This document shows, piece by piece, positions 51,991-60,522 of a DNA stretch of 64,000 nucleotides. The DNA lies in contig FMTG01000005.1 of the NCBI GenBank assembly GCA_900099715.1, positions 123,928-187,927 on the forward strand. Reading direction: 5' to 3'. The position numbers and the translations under genes were made by a program. This DNA comes from Ruminococcaceae bacterium YRB3002 (GTDB lineage: Bacteria > Bacillota > Clostridia > Saccharofermentanales > Saccharofermentanaceae). The notes under the pieces are model-generated. The model was not told where the DNA came from, made no database searches, and was given only the letters and a program-made list of their open reading frames with translations. Within the stretch, counting starts at the first letter, position 1. Every line of letters starts with the position of its first letter.

Positions 51991-52849
51991 CTGCGCTTCT
52001 TTGGAGTTCCGTTACGGTTCCGCCGAACGCCAGGACATTCTCACGGTAGCACTGCTCACGGTCAACATATGAGTCCCTGTGCCATGCCGCCTTACTCCTG
52101 GAAATCGCCTCGGCTTCGTAGTCGCACACAACACTATCGTCGCTGTTATACTTCAGCCCGTCGAAATATGTTCCGTCATAAGTAACCTTATCACCGATGC
52201 TCGATGTGTAATTAAGTTTGTAGATGATGACGACCCTGTTCTGTCCTTGTGATGCATTGCTGATAAAGTACGCGCTGTCATACTCGACCGAATCAAGGGA
52301 GTAATCGACCCAGGCGTTGTCAACCAGGTCGCGGACACCGCCGTGCGTGTTGAGCTTTGTGACCTGACCTGCAGAGATCATATTCTCAAGCATATCGGAT
52401 GTGATGTCCGCTGCCTCAACAGCATACTGATTTCTGTTCGATGCGGTTGCCGACGCGATGATGTCTTTCATCGGCGGGACCACGCCCCAGTGAACGCACA
52501 GTTTGTAGGAACCGTAGAAGAATCCGACGACTATCAGAAGTCCGATCAGGGCTGATACCTTATTGCTTATGTATTTCTTCACCGACTGAGTCGTCTGGCG
52601 CCTCTGCTCCCTCTTCTCGGCGGCGATCCTCGCCTCCTGCTCCTGACGGTGCTTTATCTCCAGCAGTTCCTTCTCATGTTCAAACTCACGCTTGGCACGT
52701 TCTTCCTCTGTGAGCAGTTTCTCGTGCTCGACATCAGACTCGTCGTAGTCGAGGGCAAAGACAGCGCCGCAGGACTGACAGATGATGTTGTCGCCTTCCT
52801 TCTGAAGTTTACCGTTGCAGTTGGGACATGTGAGATCTACTAATTTCAT
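51983..52849 (-). CDS. Zinc-ribbon protein with coiled coil and membrane segment
   Basis: 288 residues. One zinc ribbon (CPNCNGKL...CQSCGAVF, about 7-30), an acidic/basic coiled coil (about 45-90, EHEKELLEIKHRQEQEARIA), one membrane segment (about 103-123), and an extracytoplasmic domain of about 160 residues. Family not recognised. ATG at 52849 is chosen with AAAGGA upstream. Grouped with the DUF4291 and zinc-ribbon genes. Confidence 0.7.
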   Translation of the reverse strand: MKLVDLTCPNCNGKLQKEGDNIICQSCGAVFALDYDESDVEHEKLLTEEERAKREFEHEKELLEIKHRQEQEARIAAEKREQRRQTTQSVKKYISNKVSALIGLLIVVGFFYGSYKLCVHWGVVPPMKDIIASATASNRNQYAVEAADITSDMLENMISAGQVTKLNTHGGVRDLVDNAWVDYSLDSVEYDSAYFISNASQGQNRVVIIYKLNYTSSIGDKVTYDGTYFDGLKYNSDDSVVCDYEAEAISRSKAAWHRDSYVDREQCYRENVLAFGGTVTELQRSADD

Positions 52850-52877
52850 GTAAGCCAAAATCCTTTCGCGTTGTTAT

Positions 52878-54350
52878 TTAGTTATTGTTTTTGAATTTTT
52901 CCTTATCGTCGTACATTGCCTTGTCGGCACGCTTGAAGACTTCCTCGGCAGACTTGTCATCCGCCGTGAATTCAGCCATTCCGGCAGATGCCGAGAACCT
53001 CTCCCAGGGCTCGAGGTCGTCCCTGCCGTATGCCTCATCGAAAGCCTTTCGCAGCTCACTGATGCGCTCTTCCCTGTTGATATAGTCCTCGCCTGTCAGG
53101 ATAGCGACGAACTCGTCACCTCCGATCCTGTAGACAGGAGAGTGCTTGAACACCTCGCAGATAACGTGACAGCATCCTTTGAGGAATGCATCACCTGCGG
53201 AGTGACCATATAAATCATTGATATTCTTAAGACCGTTGGCGTCCATCATGACGATGGCGAACTCGAGAGGCCCTTCTTTCAGTTTTGCATCTATCTCGGA
53301 GATCCTGCGTGTATATGCGTTTTTGTTGCCGATACCGGTCAACGCATCCTTGAAGGCCTCACGGCTTATCTCACCAAGCTCTTTATCCTTGTGCTTGATG
53401 TAGTCCTCTGCTTTCTCCTTATCGATACGTATCGCAGTGATATCGTTGATGTAGTCAATGATCCTCTTCTGCATCGACCGGATCTCGTCGTGGATCTCCG
53501 TGATCTCGTCATTGCCCCTCATCTTCAGACCGATGACACCGGTCTCCTCATAATTCTTTCCGGCCTCGGGTAAGAACTTCTTCATCTCGTTGGAGATCCT
53601 GTTAAGCGGAGATACTACAGACTTGTTGGCAAAGATAAGAGCACCGATCATAACCAGGGCAGTGAGTCCCAGCGAATAAGTGATCATGGAGTACAGGTTG
53701 CTCCTTCTCTCGCTCATAACATCTTCCATGCTTATGTCACAGCCAACATGGAACAGGAGATTTCCGTCATCATCATAGACAGGGACATATCCGGAACACA
53801 GCCATCCCCAGTCACCGTTATTGATAACAGGCTGGATCACCTGTGTGGGATCAACTCCCTCGAATTCAGCTTCGCGCTCCTCAAAATACCCGGTCTCATA
53901 CACTTCGACATCGTCAGAATCGATGACGTACATGTCGTGGTTTGTCCCCTCTTTGCCCCATGCAACGATGTAGAGATATTCAATATCCTGCATATTCTCC
54001 ACATACGTTCTCATCTTCTCGCGCTCTTCAACATATTTGTCCCAGAGGCCTTTGCTCTGAAGATACTCGATAACGATCTCCTCGTTCTCTTCTTCCTCAG
54101 CCTTGTCACGGAGTGCCTGGTACTCATCGGATTCCGCAACTGCGCGCAGCTCCACGAGAAAATCCTTATCGGCGAGAGTTGCATAGTTCATGGCATTGTT
54201 AACCGTAAGCCGCTTGAAATAAGTATCGATCTGATCCGCATTGATGGCGTACGCGATGGCACATACTCCTGCCGCGACGAACAGCACCGTCGCGATAAGA
54301 AAGATGTACATCTTTGTACCAATACTTGTTCTCTTGGAAGTGTTGACCAT
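52878..54350 (-). CDS. Sensor GGDEF protein (extracellular Cache-like domain, HAMP), diguanylate cyclase
   Basis: 490 residues. Membrane segments about 13-35 and 222-242 flank a 185-residue sensor with dCache-like features (DIEYLYIVAWGKEG, WGWLCSGYVPVYDDDGNLLF, VGCDISMEDVM). HAMP and coiled coil (about 243-330) precede the GGDEF domain: DALTGIGNKNAY, IVMMDANGLKNINDLYGHSA, VYRIGGDEFVAI (motif 410-414). Active cyclase expected. No I-site. Third GGDEF protein in the window, each with a different sensor. Confidence 0.9.
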   Translation of the reverse strand: MVNTSKRTSIGTKMYIFLIATVLFVAAGVCAIAYAINADQIDTYFKRLTVNNAMNYATLADKDFLVELRAVAESDEYQALRDKAEEEENEEIVIEYLQSKGLWDKYVEEREKMRTYVENMQDIEYLYIVAWGKEGTNHDMYVIDSDDVEVYETGYFEEREAEFEGVDPTQVIQPVINNGDWGWLCSGYVPVYDDDGNLLFHVGCDISMEDVMSERRSNLYSMITYSLGLTALVMIGALIFANKSVVSPLNRISNEMKKFLPEAGKNYEETGVIGLKMRGNDEITEIHDEIRSMQKRIIDYINDITAIRIDKEKAEDYIKHKDKELGEISREAFKDALTGIGNKNAYTRRISEIDAKLKEGPLEFAIVMMDANGLKNINDLYGHSAGDAFLKGCCHVICEVFKHSPVYRIGGDEFVAILTGEDYINREERISELRKAFDEAYGRDDLEPWERFSASAGMAEFTADDKSAEEVFKRADKAMYDDKEKFKNNN

Positions 54351-54408
54351 ATACGTACCAGAACTCTGCCGCTGTTATTGCTTATTCTGCCCTCTCTATC
54401 TGCTCTAC

Positions 54409-56202
54409 CTACTCTATCGGCTCGAAATCAGCAGCCCCGTGCTTACACAGCGGACATACGATATCTTCCGGAAGTTCATCTCCCTCATAAACGTATCCGC
54501 AGACCTTGCAGACATAACCCTTTTTGCCTTCCGTCTGAGGCTTCGGCTTCACGTTCTTCTGATAGTATGTGTACGTCATTGTCTCCTTGTCAGAAAGCAC
54601 TCTCGCCTCCGTAACGGAGCAGATGAACATGCCGTGTGTATCAAGATCAACATAGTCCTCAACCTTCAGTGACATGAAGGAATTGATGTACTTGGGAAGG
54701 AACACGAGGCCGTTGTCAGACCTCAGTATATTCTCACATTCAGCGAACTTGTCCACATTACGTCCGCTCTGGAATCCGAAATTCTCGAACACCTTGAAAG
54801 GCGCCTCAACTGACAGGCAGTTAACGTTCATGATACCCGTCTGCTGTATAACATGATGGGAGTAATTCTGCTTGTTGATGGTAACAGCGATACGGTTGGG
54901 CGTATTTGTAACCTGGGTAACCGTGTTGACGATAAGTCCGTTGTCTTTCCTGCCGTCATTGGACGTGACAACATACAGACCGTAACCGATATTGAACAGG
55001 GCTGTAAGATCGTTCTTGTTGGCCGTATCTTCCTTCTGTGCGAGATAATCCTGACACAGTTCTTTTGCAAGTGCATCCACCTGCGCCTTGGAATCATCGT
55101 TCAGAGCGGACATGATCTTCACGTTCGTCTCAGTGTATGTAATATTCTTCGACTTCTCCAGCATTGCCTTCATCGTCTTGATGGCCTGGGGAGCCCATGA
55201 ACCGTTCTCGATCATGGCAACAGTCTTGTTCTGGAATCCGCGCTCCGTAAGATGGTTAATGAACTCTTTCATGAACGGGAAGATATCGGCGTTGTATGTC
55301 GTTGTGGCAAGAACGATCCTTCCATATCTGAAAGCATCCTCCACACACTCGGCCATATCCTCTCTTGCCAGATCGTTGACAACCACCTTGGGGCAGCCGT
55401 TATTCTTAAGTTTATCGGCCAGCAACTCCACTGCAGCCTTTGTGTGACCGTATACTGACGTGTAGAAGATCGCGATTCCTTCTGTCTCCACACCATATGA
55501 AGACCATGTGTCGTACAGCTTGAGATAAGGGCTTAGATCACCGGTAAGCACAGGTCCGTGGAGCGGACATATTGTCTTTATCTCCAGATTTGCTGCCTTC
55601 TTCAGGACAGCCTGAACCTGGGCACCGTACTTTCCGACGATACCGATGTAGTAGCGGCGGGCCTCACACGCCCAGTCCTCCTCAACATCAAGCGCACCGA
55701 ACTTACCGAATCCGTCAGCGGAGAACAGCACCTTATCTGTGCTGTCGTAGGTCATGATGACCTCGGGCCAGTGAACCATCGGTGCAGCAACAAATGTCAG
55801 TGTATGTGTGCCGAGTTCCAGTGTATCCCCTTCACCCACGACGATCCTTCTGTCTTCGAATTCGGTACCGAAGAAATTCTTCATCATGGTGAACGCCTTG
55901 GCAGACGATACGATAACCGCCTCTGGGTAGTTCTTCATGAAATTCTCGATATTCGCGGAGTGGTCAGGCTCCATATGCTGAACAACCAGATAATCGGGCT
56001 TGCTGTCACCAAGAATATGCTGAAGATTATCCAGCCACTCATGTGTGAAGTTCTTATCCACGGTATCCATTACCGCAATCTTTCCGCCCCTGATAACGTA
56101 GGAGTTGTACGCCATGCCGTTCGGCACAACATACTGTCCCTCGAACAGATCGATCTTATGGTCATTTACACCTGCGTATGTGATGTCGTTGCTGATAAAC
56201 AT
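54409..56202 (-). CDS. Flavodiiron protein fused to flavin reductase and rubredoxin
   Basis: 597 residues. Domains: metallo-beta-lactamase diiron core (1-250) with ligands His 76, Glu 78, Asp 80, His 81 in VVQHMEPDHSANIE, plus His near 143 (MVHWPEV), Asp near 162 (FSADGFG) and His near 224 (CPLHGPV); flavodoxin (about 253-395, IAIFYTSVYGHTKAAVELLA); flavin-reductase-like domain (about 405-545); rubredoxin at the C-terminus (YVCKVCGYVYEGDE, DIVCPLCKHGAADF). It should reduce O2 (or NO) to water (or N2O), protecting an anaerobe, with its own electron-transfer chain built in. GGGAGG before the ATG. Confidence 0.95.
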   Translation of the reverse strand: MFISNDITYAGVNDHKIDLFEGQYVVPNGMAYNSYVIRGGKIAVMDTVDKNFTHEWLDNLQHILGDSKPDYLVVQHMEPDHSANIENFMKNYPEAVIVSSAKAFTMMKNFFGTEFEDRRIVVGEGDTLELGTHTLTFVAAPMVHWPEVIMTYDSTDKVLFSADGFGKFGALDVEEDWACEARRYYIGIVGKYGAQVQAVLKKAANLEIKTICPLHGPVLTGDLSPYLKLYDTWSSYGVETEGIAIFYTSVYGHTKAAVELLADKLKNNGCPKVVVNDLAREDMAECVEDAFRYGRIVLATTTYNADIFPFMKEFINHLTERGFQNKTVAMIENGSWAPQAIKTMKAMLEKSKNITYTETNVKIMSALNDDSKAQVDALAKELCQDYLAQKEDTANKNDLTALFNIGYGLYVVTSNDGRKDNGLIVNTVTQVTNTPNRIAVTINKQNYSHHVIQQTGIMNVNCLSVEAPFKVFENFGFQSGRNVDKFAECENILRSDNGLVFLPKYINSFMSLKVEDYVDLDTHGMFICSVTEARVLSDKETMTYTYYQKNVKPKPQTEGKKGYVCKVCGYVYEGDELPEDIVCPLCKHGAADFEPIE

Positions 56203-56236
56203 GGCGTGTCCTCCCTGTTGTTATGTTTTTTCCAGC

Positions 56237-57466
56237 TTACCTGTCAAGCTTGTAATTCTTCTCGACCATGTCGAAAGAAGCGTAGTCATTGGTACCGAAC
56301 TCTACTGCGATATAGTGCAGATATCCGTCATCTCCCCTGAAGTACCATGCGACGAAAACCGTTCCGTCAGGATAGAGACCGTAGGCCTGTGAAGCATCAT
56401 AACCGCCAAGCTTTACTCTCGCTCCTGTGATGCCGGAGCAGTTGTTGTTCTCCATGTTGGCCATAGTAGCCTGTGCCATTGTATCAGGCTCAGTATCGAG
56501 ATCGTATGCGATCAGCGTAACGATAGCAGCAGTGTCAGTATTTATAGCCTGAGCATGTGCAATAACCTGCTCGGGGAATCCGCCTGCCTCTGTCCAGGGT
56601 GACCAGTGTCCCTGTGTCAGATCGACAGTACCTGTCATGGAATCGCCGAGAACAGAGATCGATCCGGGCATTGAATAATCAGAAGATGCTTCCGTCCAAT
56701 CGTCATCGTCATCGTCGTCATCATCGTCGTCATCATCGTCGTCTGATGTTGTTGACTTTGTCGTCCAGTAATCATCGTCGTCATCGTCATCATCATCGTC
56801 GTCATCGTCGTCGTAGTAATTGCGGTTAGAGGGATTTGTTTTCTGCGCCTCTTCAATCATTTCTGCGAAATTATCAAACCCGGCTTCCTTTATTGCCTTC
56901 GTCCACATAGCGCTATAGAACACGAACGAGAGAAGCAGTGTGATCATGGTGATCGCAGAGATAATAATACCTGCAATAGCCATTCCCTTGCCCTTCTGTC
57001 CCTTCTTTCCTGCCTGAACAAGTCCGATGATCGACAGGATCAGGCTGATAAGGCTCGTAAGCCCGCAGCAGAACAAGGAAACAATGGATACAACAAGACC
57101 TGCAATACAGCATCCGTTGTTCTTGGGAGCCTGTGCGGTATATACCGGTGCCGCCTGATACCGGGGCTGTGCCTGATACTGAGGCTGTGCCTGATACTGA
57201 GGCTGTGCCTGGTACTGGGGCTGTGCCTGGTACTGGGGCTGTGCCTGGTACTGGGGCTGCTGTACGGGCTGGGGTGCCGGCTGAGGCTGCTGAACAGGCT
57301 GAGGTGCAGGCTGCTGAACAGGCTGAGGCTGTACCGGCTGAGCTACTATAGGCTCCGGAACGGGTGCCACGGGCTCCGGTTCAGGCTTGGGCATCTCTGC
57401 ACCGCAAAACTGGCAGAACTTGGCGTTGGGATCATTCTCAGCGCCGCAAAAATTACACTTTGTCAT
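56237..57466 (-). CDS. Zinc-ribbon membrane protein with Gln-rich repeats and poly-Asp tracts
   Basis: 409 residues. Zinc ribbon CNFCGAENDPNAKFCQFCGA at the start; Pro/Val/Gln-rich linker with five or so YQAQPQ repeats; two membrane segments (about 115-175, NNGCCIAGLVVSIVSLFCCG and GKGMAIAGIIISAITMITLL), typical of DUF4190-like proteins; then two poly-Asp tracts of 13 and 15 residues (DNA 56690-56815, GAC/GAT repeats on the minus strand) around WTTKSTTS; and an outside C-terminal domain. Function unknown. GGAGGG precedes the ATG at 57466. Confidence 0.8.
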   Translation of the reverse strand: MTKCNFCGAENDPNAKFCQFCGAEMPKPEPEPVAPVPEPIVAQPVQPQPVQQPAPQPVQQPQPAPQPVQQPQYQAQPQYQAQPQYQAQPQYQAQPQYQAQPRYQAAPVYTAQAPKNNGCCIAGLVVSIVSLFCCGLTSLISLILSIIGLVQAGKKGQKGKGMAIAGIIISAITMITLLLSFVFYSAMWTKAIKEAGFDNFAEMIEEAQKTNPSNRNYYDDDDDDDDDDDDDDYWTTKSTTSDDDDDDDDDDDDDDDWTEASSDYSMPGSISVLGDSMTGTVDLTQGHWSPWTEAGGFPEQVIAHAQAINTDTAAIVTLIAYDLDTEPDTMAQATMANMENNNCSGITGARVKLGGYDASQAYGLYPDGTVFVAWYFRGDDGYLHYIAVEFGTNDYASFDMVEKNYKLDR

Positions 57467-57511
57467 TATCAAACCCTCCATAATCGCGTTTTTTTACTCG
57501 CGTATTTATTA

Positions 57512-57540
57512 ATTATAACGCAGTATGGCGATCGTGAAAA
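57512..57540 (-). promoter_or_regulatory. Promoter of the poly-Asp protein gene
   Basis: -35 TTTTCA (complement of 57535-57540), 17-bp spacer, -10 TATAAT (complement of 57512-57517). The -35 lies at the edge of a repeat element (57541 on). Confidence 0.5.
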
Positions 57541-57577
57541 GGGCTCGCAGGTGCGAAGCGAGAACGCACATTTCACT
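57541..57577. repeat. GGGCTCG-family short copy
   Basis: GGGCTCGCAGGTGCGAAGCG then AGAACGCACATTTCAC, lying between the LRR gene stop (57581) and the promoter of the poly-Asp gene. Confidence 0.55.
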
Positions 57578-57580
57578 TTT

Positions 57581-58687
57581 TCAACTGCAGATATCCATCA
57601 TATACGTTCTGGCTTCGTTCACCTTGGTATATCCCGTTGTATGATCAGTTGTGATGCCGGGGCAGTCGATCCCGATGCACTCGATGTGCACGATCTCGCG
57701 CTTGGCCACATTGATGACAAAGACCAGCGTGGTCGTGGTTATCCTGTCAACGTCACCCATGTAGAATCCGTAATCCACCCTGGACTTGAAGCCACCGTAC
57801 AGCATCAGGTAATCGCACTCTGACCTCTCGTTCGCGAAAGGAACGTCATTAAACGACATGCATGTATACTCCGTAATTCCCTCCGTCTTGTCGTTCGGGC
57901 TCTTGTGGATTACTTTCGGCTTTAGTTCGTCTTCAATAAAACTTCCCAGATCGGCCCAGATCACCTTGCCGCTCACGCCGGAGAAGGCGCTCATCCGCCC
58001 TATCTTGGGCTTTCCGTTACCGTCAAATTCGAGCGGCTCGCCAACGATGCCCGCCTCAACGAGCTTGCCGTACGCATCGTTCCACAGGAGTTCTGCCCAC
58101 TCGTCATCCGTAAGGCCGTCTGCCTCTTCGCCGCCTAATTTCGGGCAGTTCTTAAATGAATCATCCGTGACATTTACCGACGTCCCCTTATATGTCACAG
58201 TCTCCAGATTCTTGCAGTTCTCGAAAGAACCGTCCCAGACTGTCACGCCATCCGGTATCTCGATCGACACCAGCGAATCGCATTGCCTGAAAGAATTGCA
58301 TATGGCCTTGAGCGACCCCGGAAGCGATACGTTCGCCAGCGCCTTGTACCCGTAGAAAGCCTGGTCCACATAGAGCACGCCCTCCGATATCGTAACGTCA
58401 GTAAGCGTCTCATTGTAGTTTTCCGTTACCACAGCGACCACCGGTTTTCCCTTGAATTCAGAAGGCACGGTGATGCTGGTCTCCGAGGTATCACCAATCT
58501 TACACACATAGGCGTCATTCGGCGACGGATAGCCCTCAAGTGTCTTAGGTCCGCTGATCATGGAAACCTTGTAAAACTTCATACCGAGAGGCTCGTACTG
58601 GGCCGCCTCCGAATCACATGCGGTCAGCACGGGCATGGTGAGCAGCATCGCTGCTGTCAGTATTATCGACATGATCTTCTTGAACAT
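57581..58687 (-). CDS. Leucine-rich-repeat (BspA-like) lipoprotein
   Basis: 368 residues. Lipoprotein signal MFKKIMSIILTAAMLLTMPV ending LTAC (Cys 24). Residues about 85-190 carry BspA-type LRRs (LTDVTISEGVLYVDQAFYGY, LANVSLPGSLKAICNSFRQC, LVSIEIPDGVTVWDGSFENC). The C-terminal half is a separate domain of unknown function. Surface-exposed and possibly adhesive, from the family. AGGAGG before the ATG. Confidence 0.85.
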   Translation of the reverse strand: MFKKIMSIILTAAMLLTMPVLTACDSEAAQYEPLGMKFYKVSMISGPKTLEGYPSPNDAYVCKIGDTSETSITVPSEFKGKPVVAVVTENYNETLTDVTISEGVLYVDQAFYGYKALANVSLPGSLKAICNSFRQCDSLVSIEIPDGVTVWDGSFENCKNLETVTYKGTSVNVTDDSFKNCPKLGGEEADGLTDDEWAELLWNDAYGKLVEAGIVGEPLEFDGNGKPKIGRMSAFSGVSGKVIWADLGSFIEDELKPKVIHKSPNDKTEGITEYTCMSFNDVPFANERSECDYLMLYGGFKSRVDYGFYMGDVDRITTTTLVFVINVAKREIVHIECIGIDCPGITTDHTTGYTKVNEARTYMMDICS

Positions 58688-58784
58688 ATGGGCCTCCTGA
58701 TTACTTAGGGATTAATGCATGCTCCGGACTGGCTGAATACGTAGTCTTTGCCGCCTATCGTGACAGTCCACCTCCGATAATCTC

Positions 58785-58793
58785 ATTATATCA
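58785..58793 (-). promoter_or_regulatory. Extended -10 promoter of the LRR lipoprotein gene
   Basis: TGATATAAT on the minus strand, followed by a leader of about 90 nt. Its upstream side is the palindrome at 58798-58858. Confidence 0.55.
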
Positions 58794-58797
58794 CTCG

Positions 58798-58858
58798 GTG
58801 AAATGGGGACGGTTCCTTTTTCACCGTTTTGGTGAAAAAGGAACCGTCCCCATTTCAC
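58798..58858. repeat. 61-bp perfect palindrome, copy 2
   Basis: Identical over all 61 bp to 1012-1072 (28-bp arms, GTTTT loop). It sits between the divergent promoters of the LRR gene (58785) and the response regulator gene (58869), taking the place of the -35 region of both. Confidence 0.9.
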
Positions 58859-58868
58859 CTTTCACATT

Positions 58869-58877
58869 TGCTATAAT
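58869..58877 (+). promoter_or_regulatory. Extended -10 promoter, leaderless start of the response regulator
   Basis: TGCTATAAT, perfect extended -10, ends 6 nt before the ATG at 58884. There is no Shine-Dalgarno. Confidence 0.7.
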
Positions 58878-58883
58878 ATCAGC

Positions 58884-59582
58884 ATGACACGAATACTCAT
58901 CATCGAAGACGACCGCGATATCAACGATATCCTCAACAGCCTGCTGACTAACGCAGGATATACCACGATGCGCGCTTTTAACGGGGCTGAGGCGCGGCCT
59001 CTCATGCAGCAGGATCCCGACCTCATTCTCATGGATCTCATGCTGCCCGACACCACCGGAGAGGAGCTGCTCACGGAACTTCAGGACAGGAACAGAAACA
59101 GAAACAAAAAAACAATTCCTGTCATCGCGGTAAGCGCCAGGAGCACGGTTGAAGACAAGGTGGATCTTCTGAAGCTGGGATGTGTTGATTATGTGACCAA
59201 GCCTTTCGATAATAATGAGCTGCTGGCCAGGATCGAGGTGGCGCTGAAGTTCAAGAACGGGTCTGCAGGCAAAGAACAGCAGACGGTCACGCTGGGAAAT
59301 CTCACCATGGACGATGCGGCGCACACGATATCTGTTGACAATACACCGGCACGCCTCACCCCTACCGAGTACGCGATAATAAAAGTTCTACTCGTCAACA
59401 GGGACAGAGTCATCTCCAAGACGGAGCTCATCGAGGAGGCCAATAAGATCACGCCTGATCTGGTTGAGGAATCACTGAAGGTCCACATGAGCAACCTCAG
59501 GAGGAAACTCAAGAGCGCGGGCTCCAATGTGGAGATCGAGGCTGTGTGGGGCATCGGTTTCAGGCTGACCGTAACAGGTTAA
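58884..59582 (+). CDS. OmpR/PhoB-family response regulator
   Basis: 232 residues. Receiver domain with acidic pair IIEDDRD, phospho-Asp 51 (ILMDLMLPD), Ser in AVSARS and Lys in VTKPFDN. A winged-helix DNA-binding domain (about 130-230) has RLTPTEYAIIKVLLVN and VKVHMSNLRRKL-like LKVHMSNLRRKLKSA. First gene of the regulator-ABC-kinase operon. Confidence 0.95.
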   Translation: MTRILIIEDDRDINDILNSLLTNAGYTTMRAFNGAEARPLMQQDPDLILMDLMLPDTTGEELLTELQDRNRNRNKKTIPVIAVSARSTVEDKVDLLKLGCVDYVTKPFDNNELLARIEVALKFKNGSAGKEQQTVTLGNLTMDDAAHTISVDNTPARLTPTEYAIIKVLLVNRDRVISKTELIEEANKITPDLVEESLKVHMSNLRRKLKSAGSNVEIEAVWGIGFRLTVTG

Positions 59583-59645
59583 CCATTTCTTAACTATTCA
59601 CAGAAAACCAAATACGTTATCCTCAAGCCATGGAGGTACACTCAC

Positions 59646-60521
59646 ATGGATTCCGATAACTTTATACTTACACTCAACGATATCTCAAAGAGCTACGGCA
59701 AGCACGAAGCGCTCAAGGACGTGACGGTCAAAGTCCCCAAGGGATCGATCTTCGGTCTCATCGGCAAGAACGGCGCCGGCAAGACAACGATCATGCGCAT
59801 CATCGCCGGTCTTCAGGAAGCGAACAAAGGCACGGTCAGCATTGCATGTCCCTACATCGGCGCGCTCATCGACACTCCCGCCTACTATTCCACAATGAAT
59901 GCCTACGAGAATCTGAAGATCCAGTTCATCAACCTGGGACTCACATCCTACGGGGACATTCCGGACATCATCAATATGGTGGGACTTGATATTGCAGGGC
60001 GCAAACCGGTGATGTCTTATTCTTTCGGCATGCGTCAGAGGCTGGGGCTGGGGATCGCCCTCTGCGGCAACCCTGATCTGGTCATCCTGGACGAACCTAT
60101 CAACGGTCTCGATCCGCAGGGCATCGTCGCCATCAGGGAGCTTATCCTCAAGATCAACAGAGAGCGCGGAACGACGTTCATTATCTCCAGTCACCTGCTG
60201 GACGAGCTGGCTAAGATCGCCACTCACTACGCGTTCATCGACAATGGACAGATTATCAGGCAGATAAGTGCGGAGGAGATGCACAGCAAGGCCGGCCGCA
60301 TGATCCGTGCAAGAGTCACGAACGCAGAGGCGTTCTGCAGGATCCTGGACGACAACGGTCTCAAGTACGAGTTGTCAGGCGACAGCGAATTCACCATCGA
60401 TGGCGAGATAACGCTGGCAAAACTTGATTCACTCACGCAGGGAGCCGGCTGCGAACTGCTTGAATTCAACTACGTGGACACGAGCCTTGAAGGCTACTTT
60501 ATCGATCTTCTGGAGGGATGA
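59646..60521 (+). CDS. ABC transporter ATP-binding protein
   Basis: 291 residues. Walker A GKNGAGKTTIMRII, signature SYSFGMRQRLGLGIAL, Walker B LVILDEPINGLDP, switch His in ISSHLLDEL, plus a C-terminal domain of about 80 residues typical of BcrA/LanF-type exporters for peptide antibiotic resistance or immunity. GGAGGTAC before the ATG; ends 1 bp before the first permease. Confidence 0.95.
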   Translation: MDSDNFILTLNDISKSYGKHEALKDVTVKVPKGSIFGLIGKNGAGKTTIMRIIAGLQEANKGTVSIACPYIGALIDTPAYYSTMNAYENLKIQFINLGLTSYGDIPDIINMVGLDIAGRKPVMSYSFGMRQRLGLGIALCGNPDLVILDEPINGLDPQGIVAIRELILKINRERGTTFIISSHLLDELAKIATHYAFIDNGQIIRQISAEEMHSKAGRMIRARVTNAEAFCRILDDNGLKYELSGDSEFTIDGEITLAKLDSLTQGAGCELLEFNYVDTSLEGYFIDLLEG

Positions 60522-60522
60522 T

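Noticed and set aside
53748..54614. 288-residue plus-strand ORF opposite the GGDEF and flavodiiron genes
   Set aside because: Spans the junction of two well-supported opposite-strand genes and has no ribosome-binding site or recognisable domain.
58821..59324. 167-residue minus-strand ORF
   Set aside because: Antisense to the response regulator; its C-terminus is just the palindrome translation.
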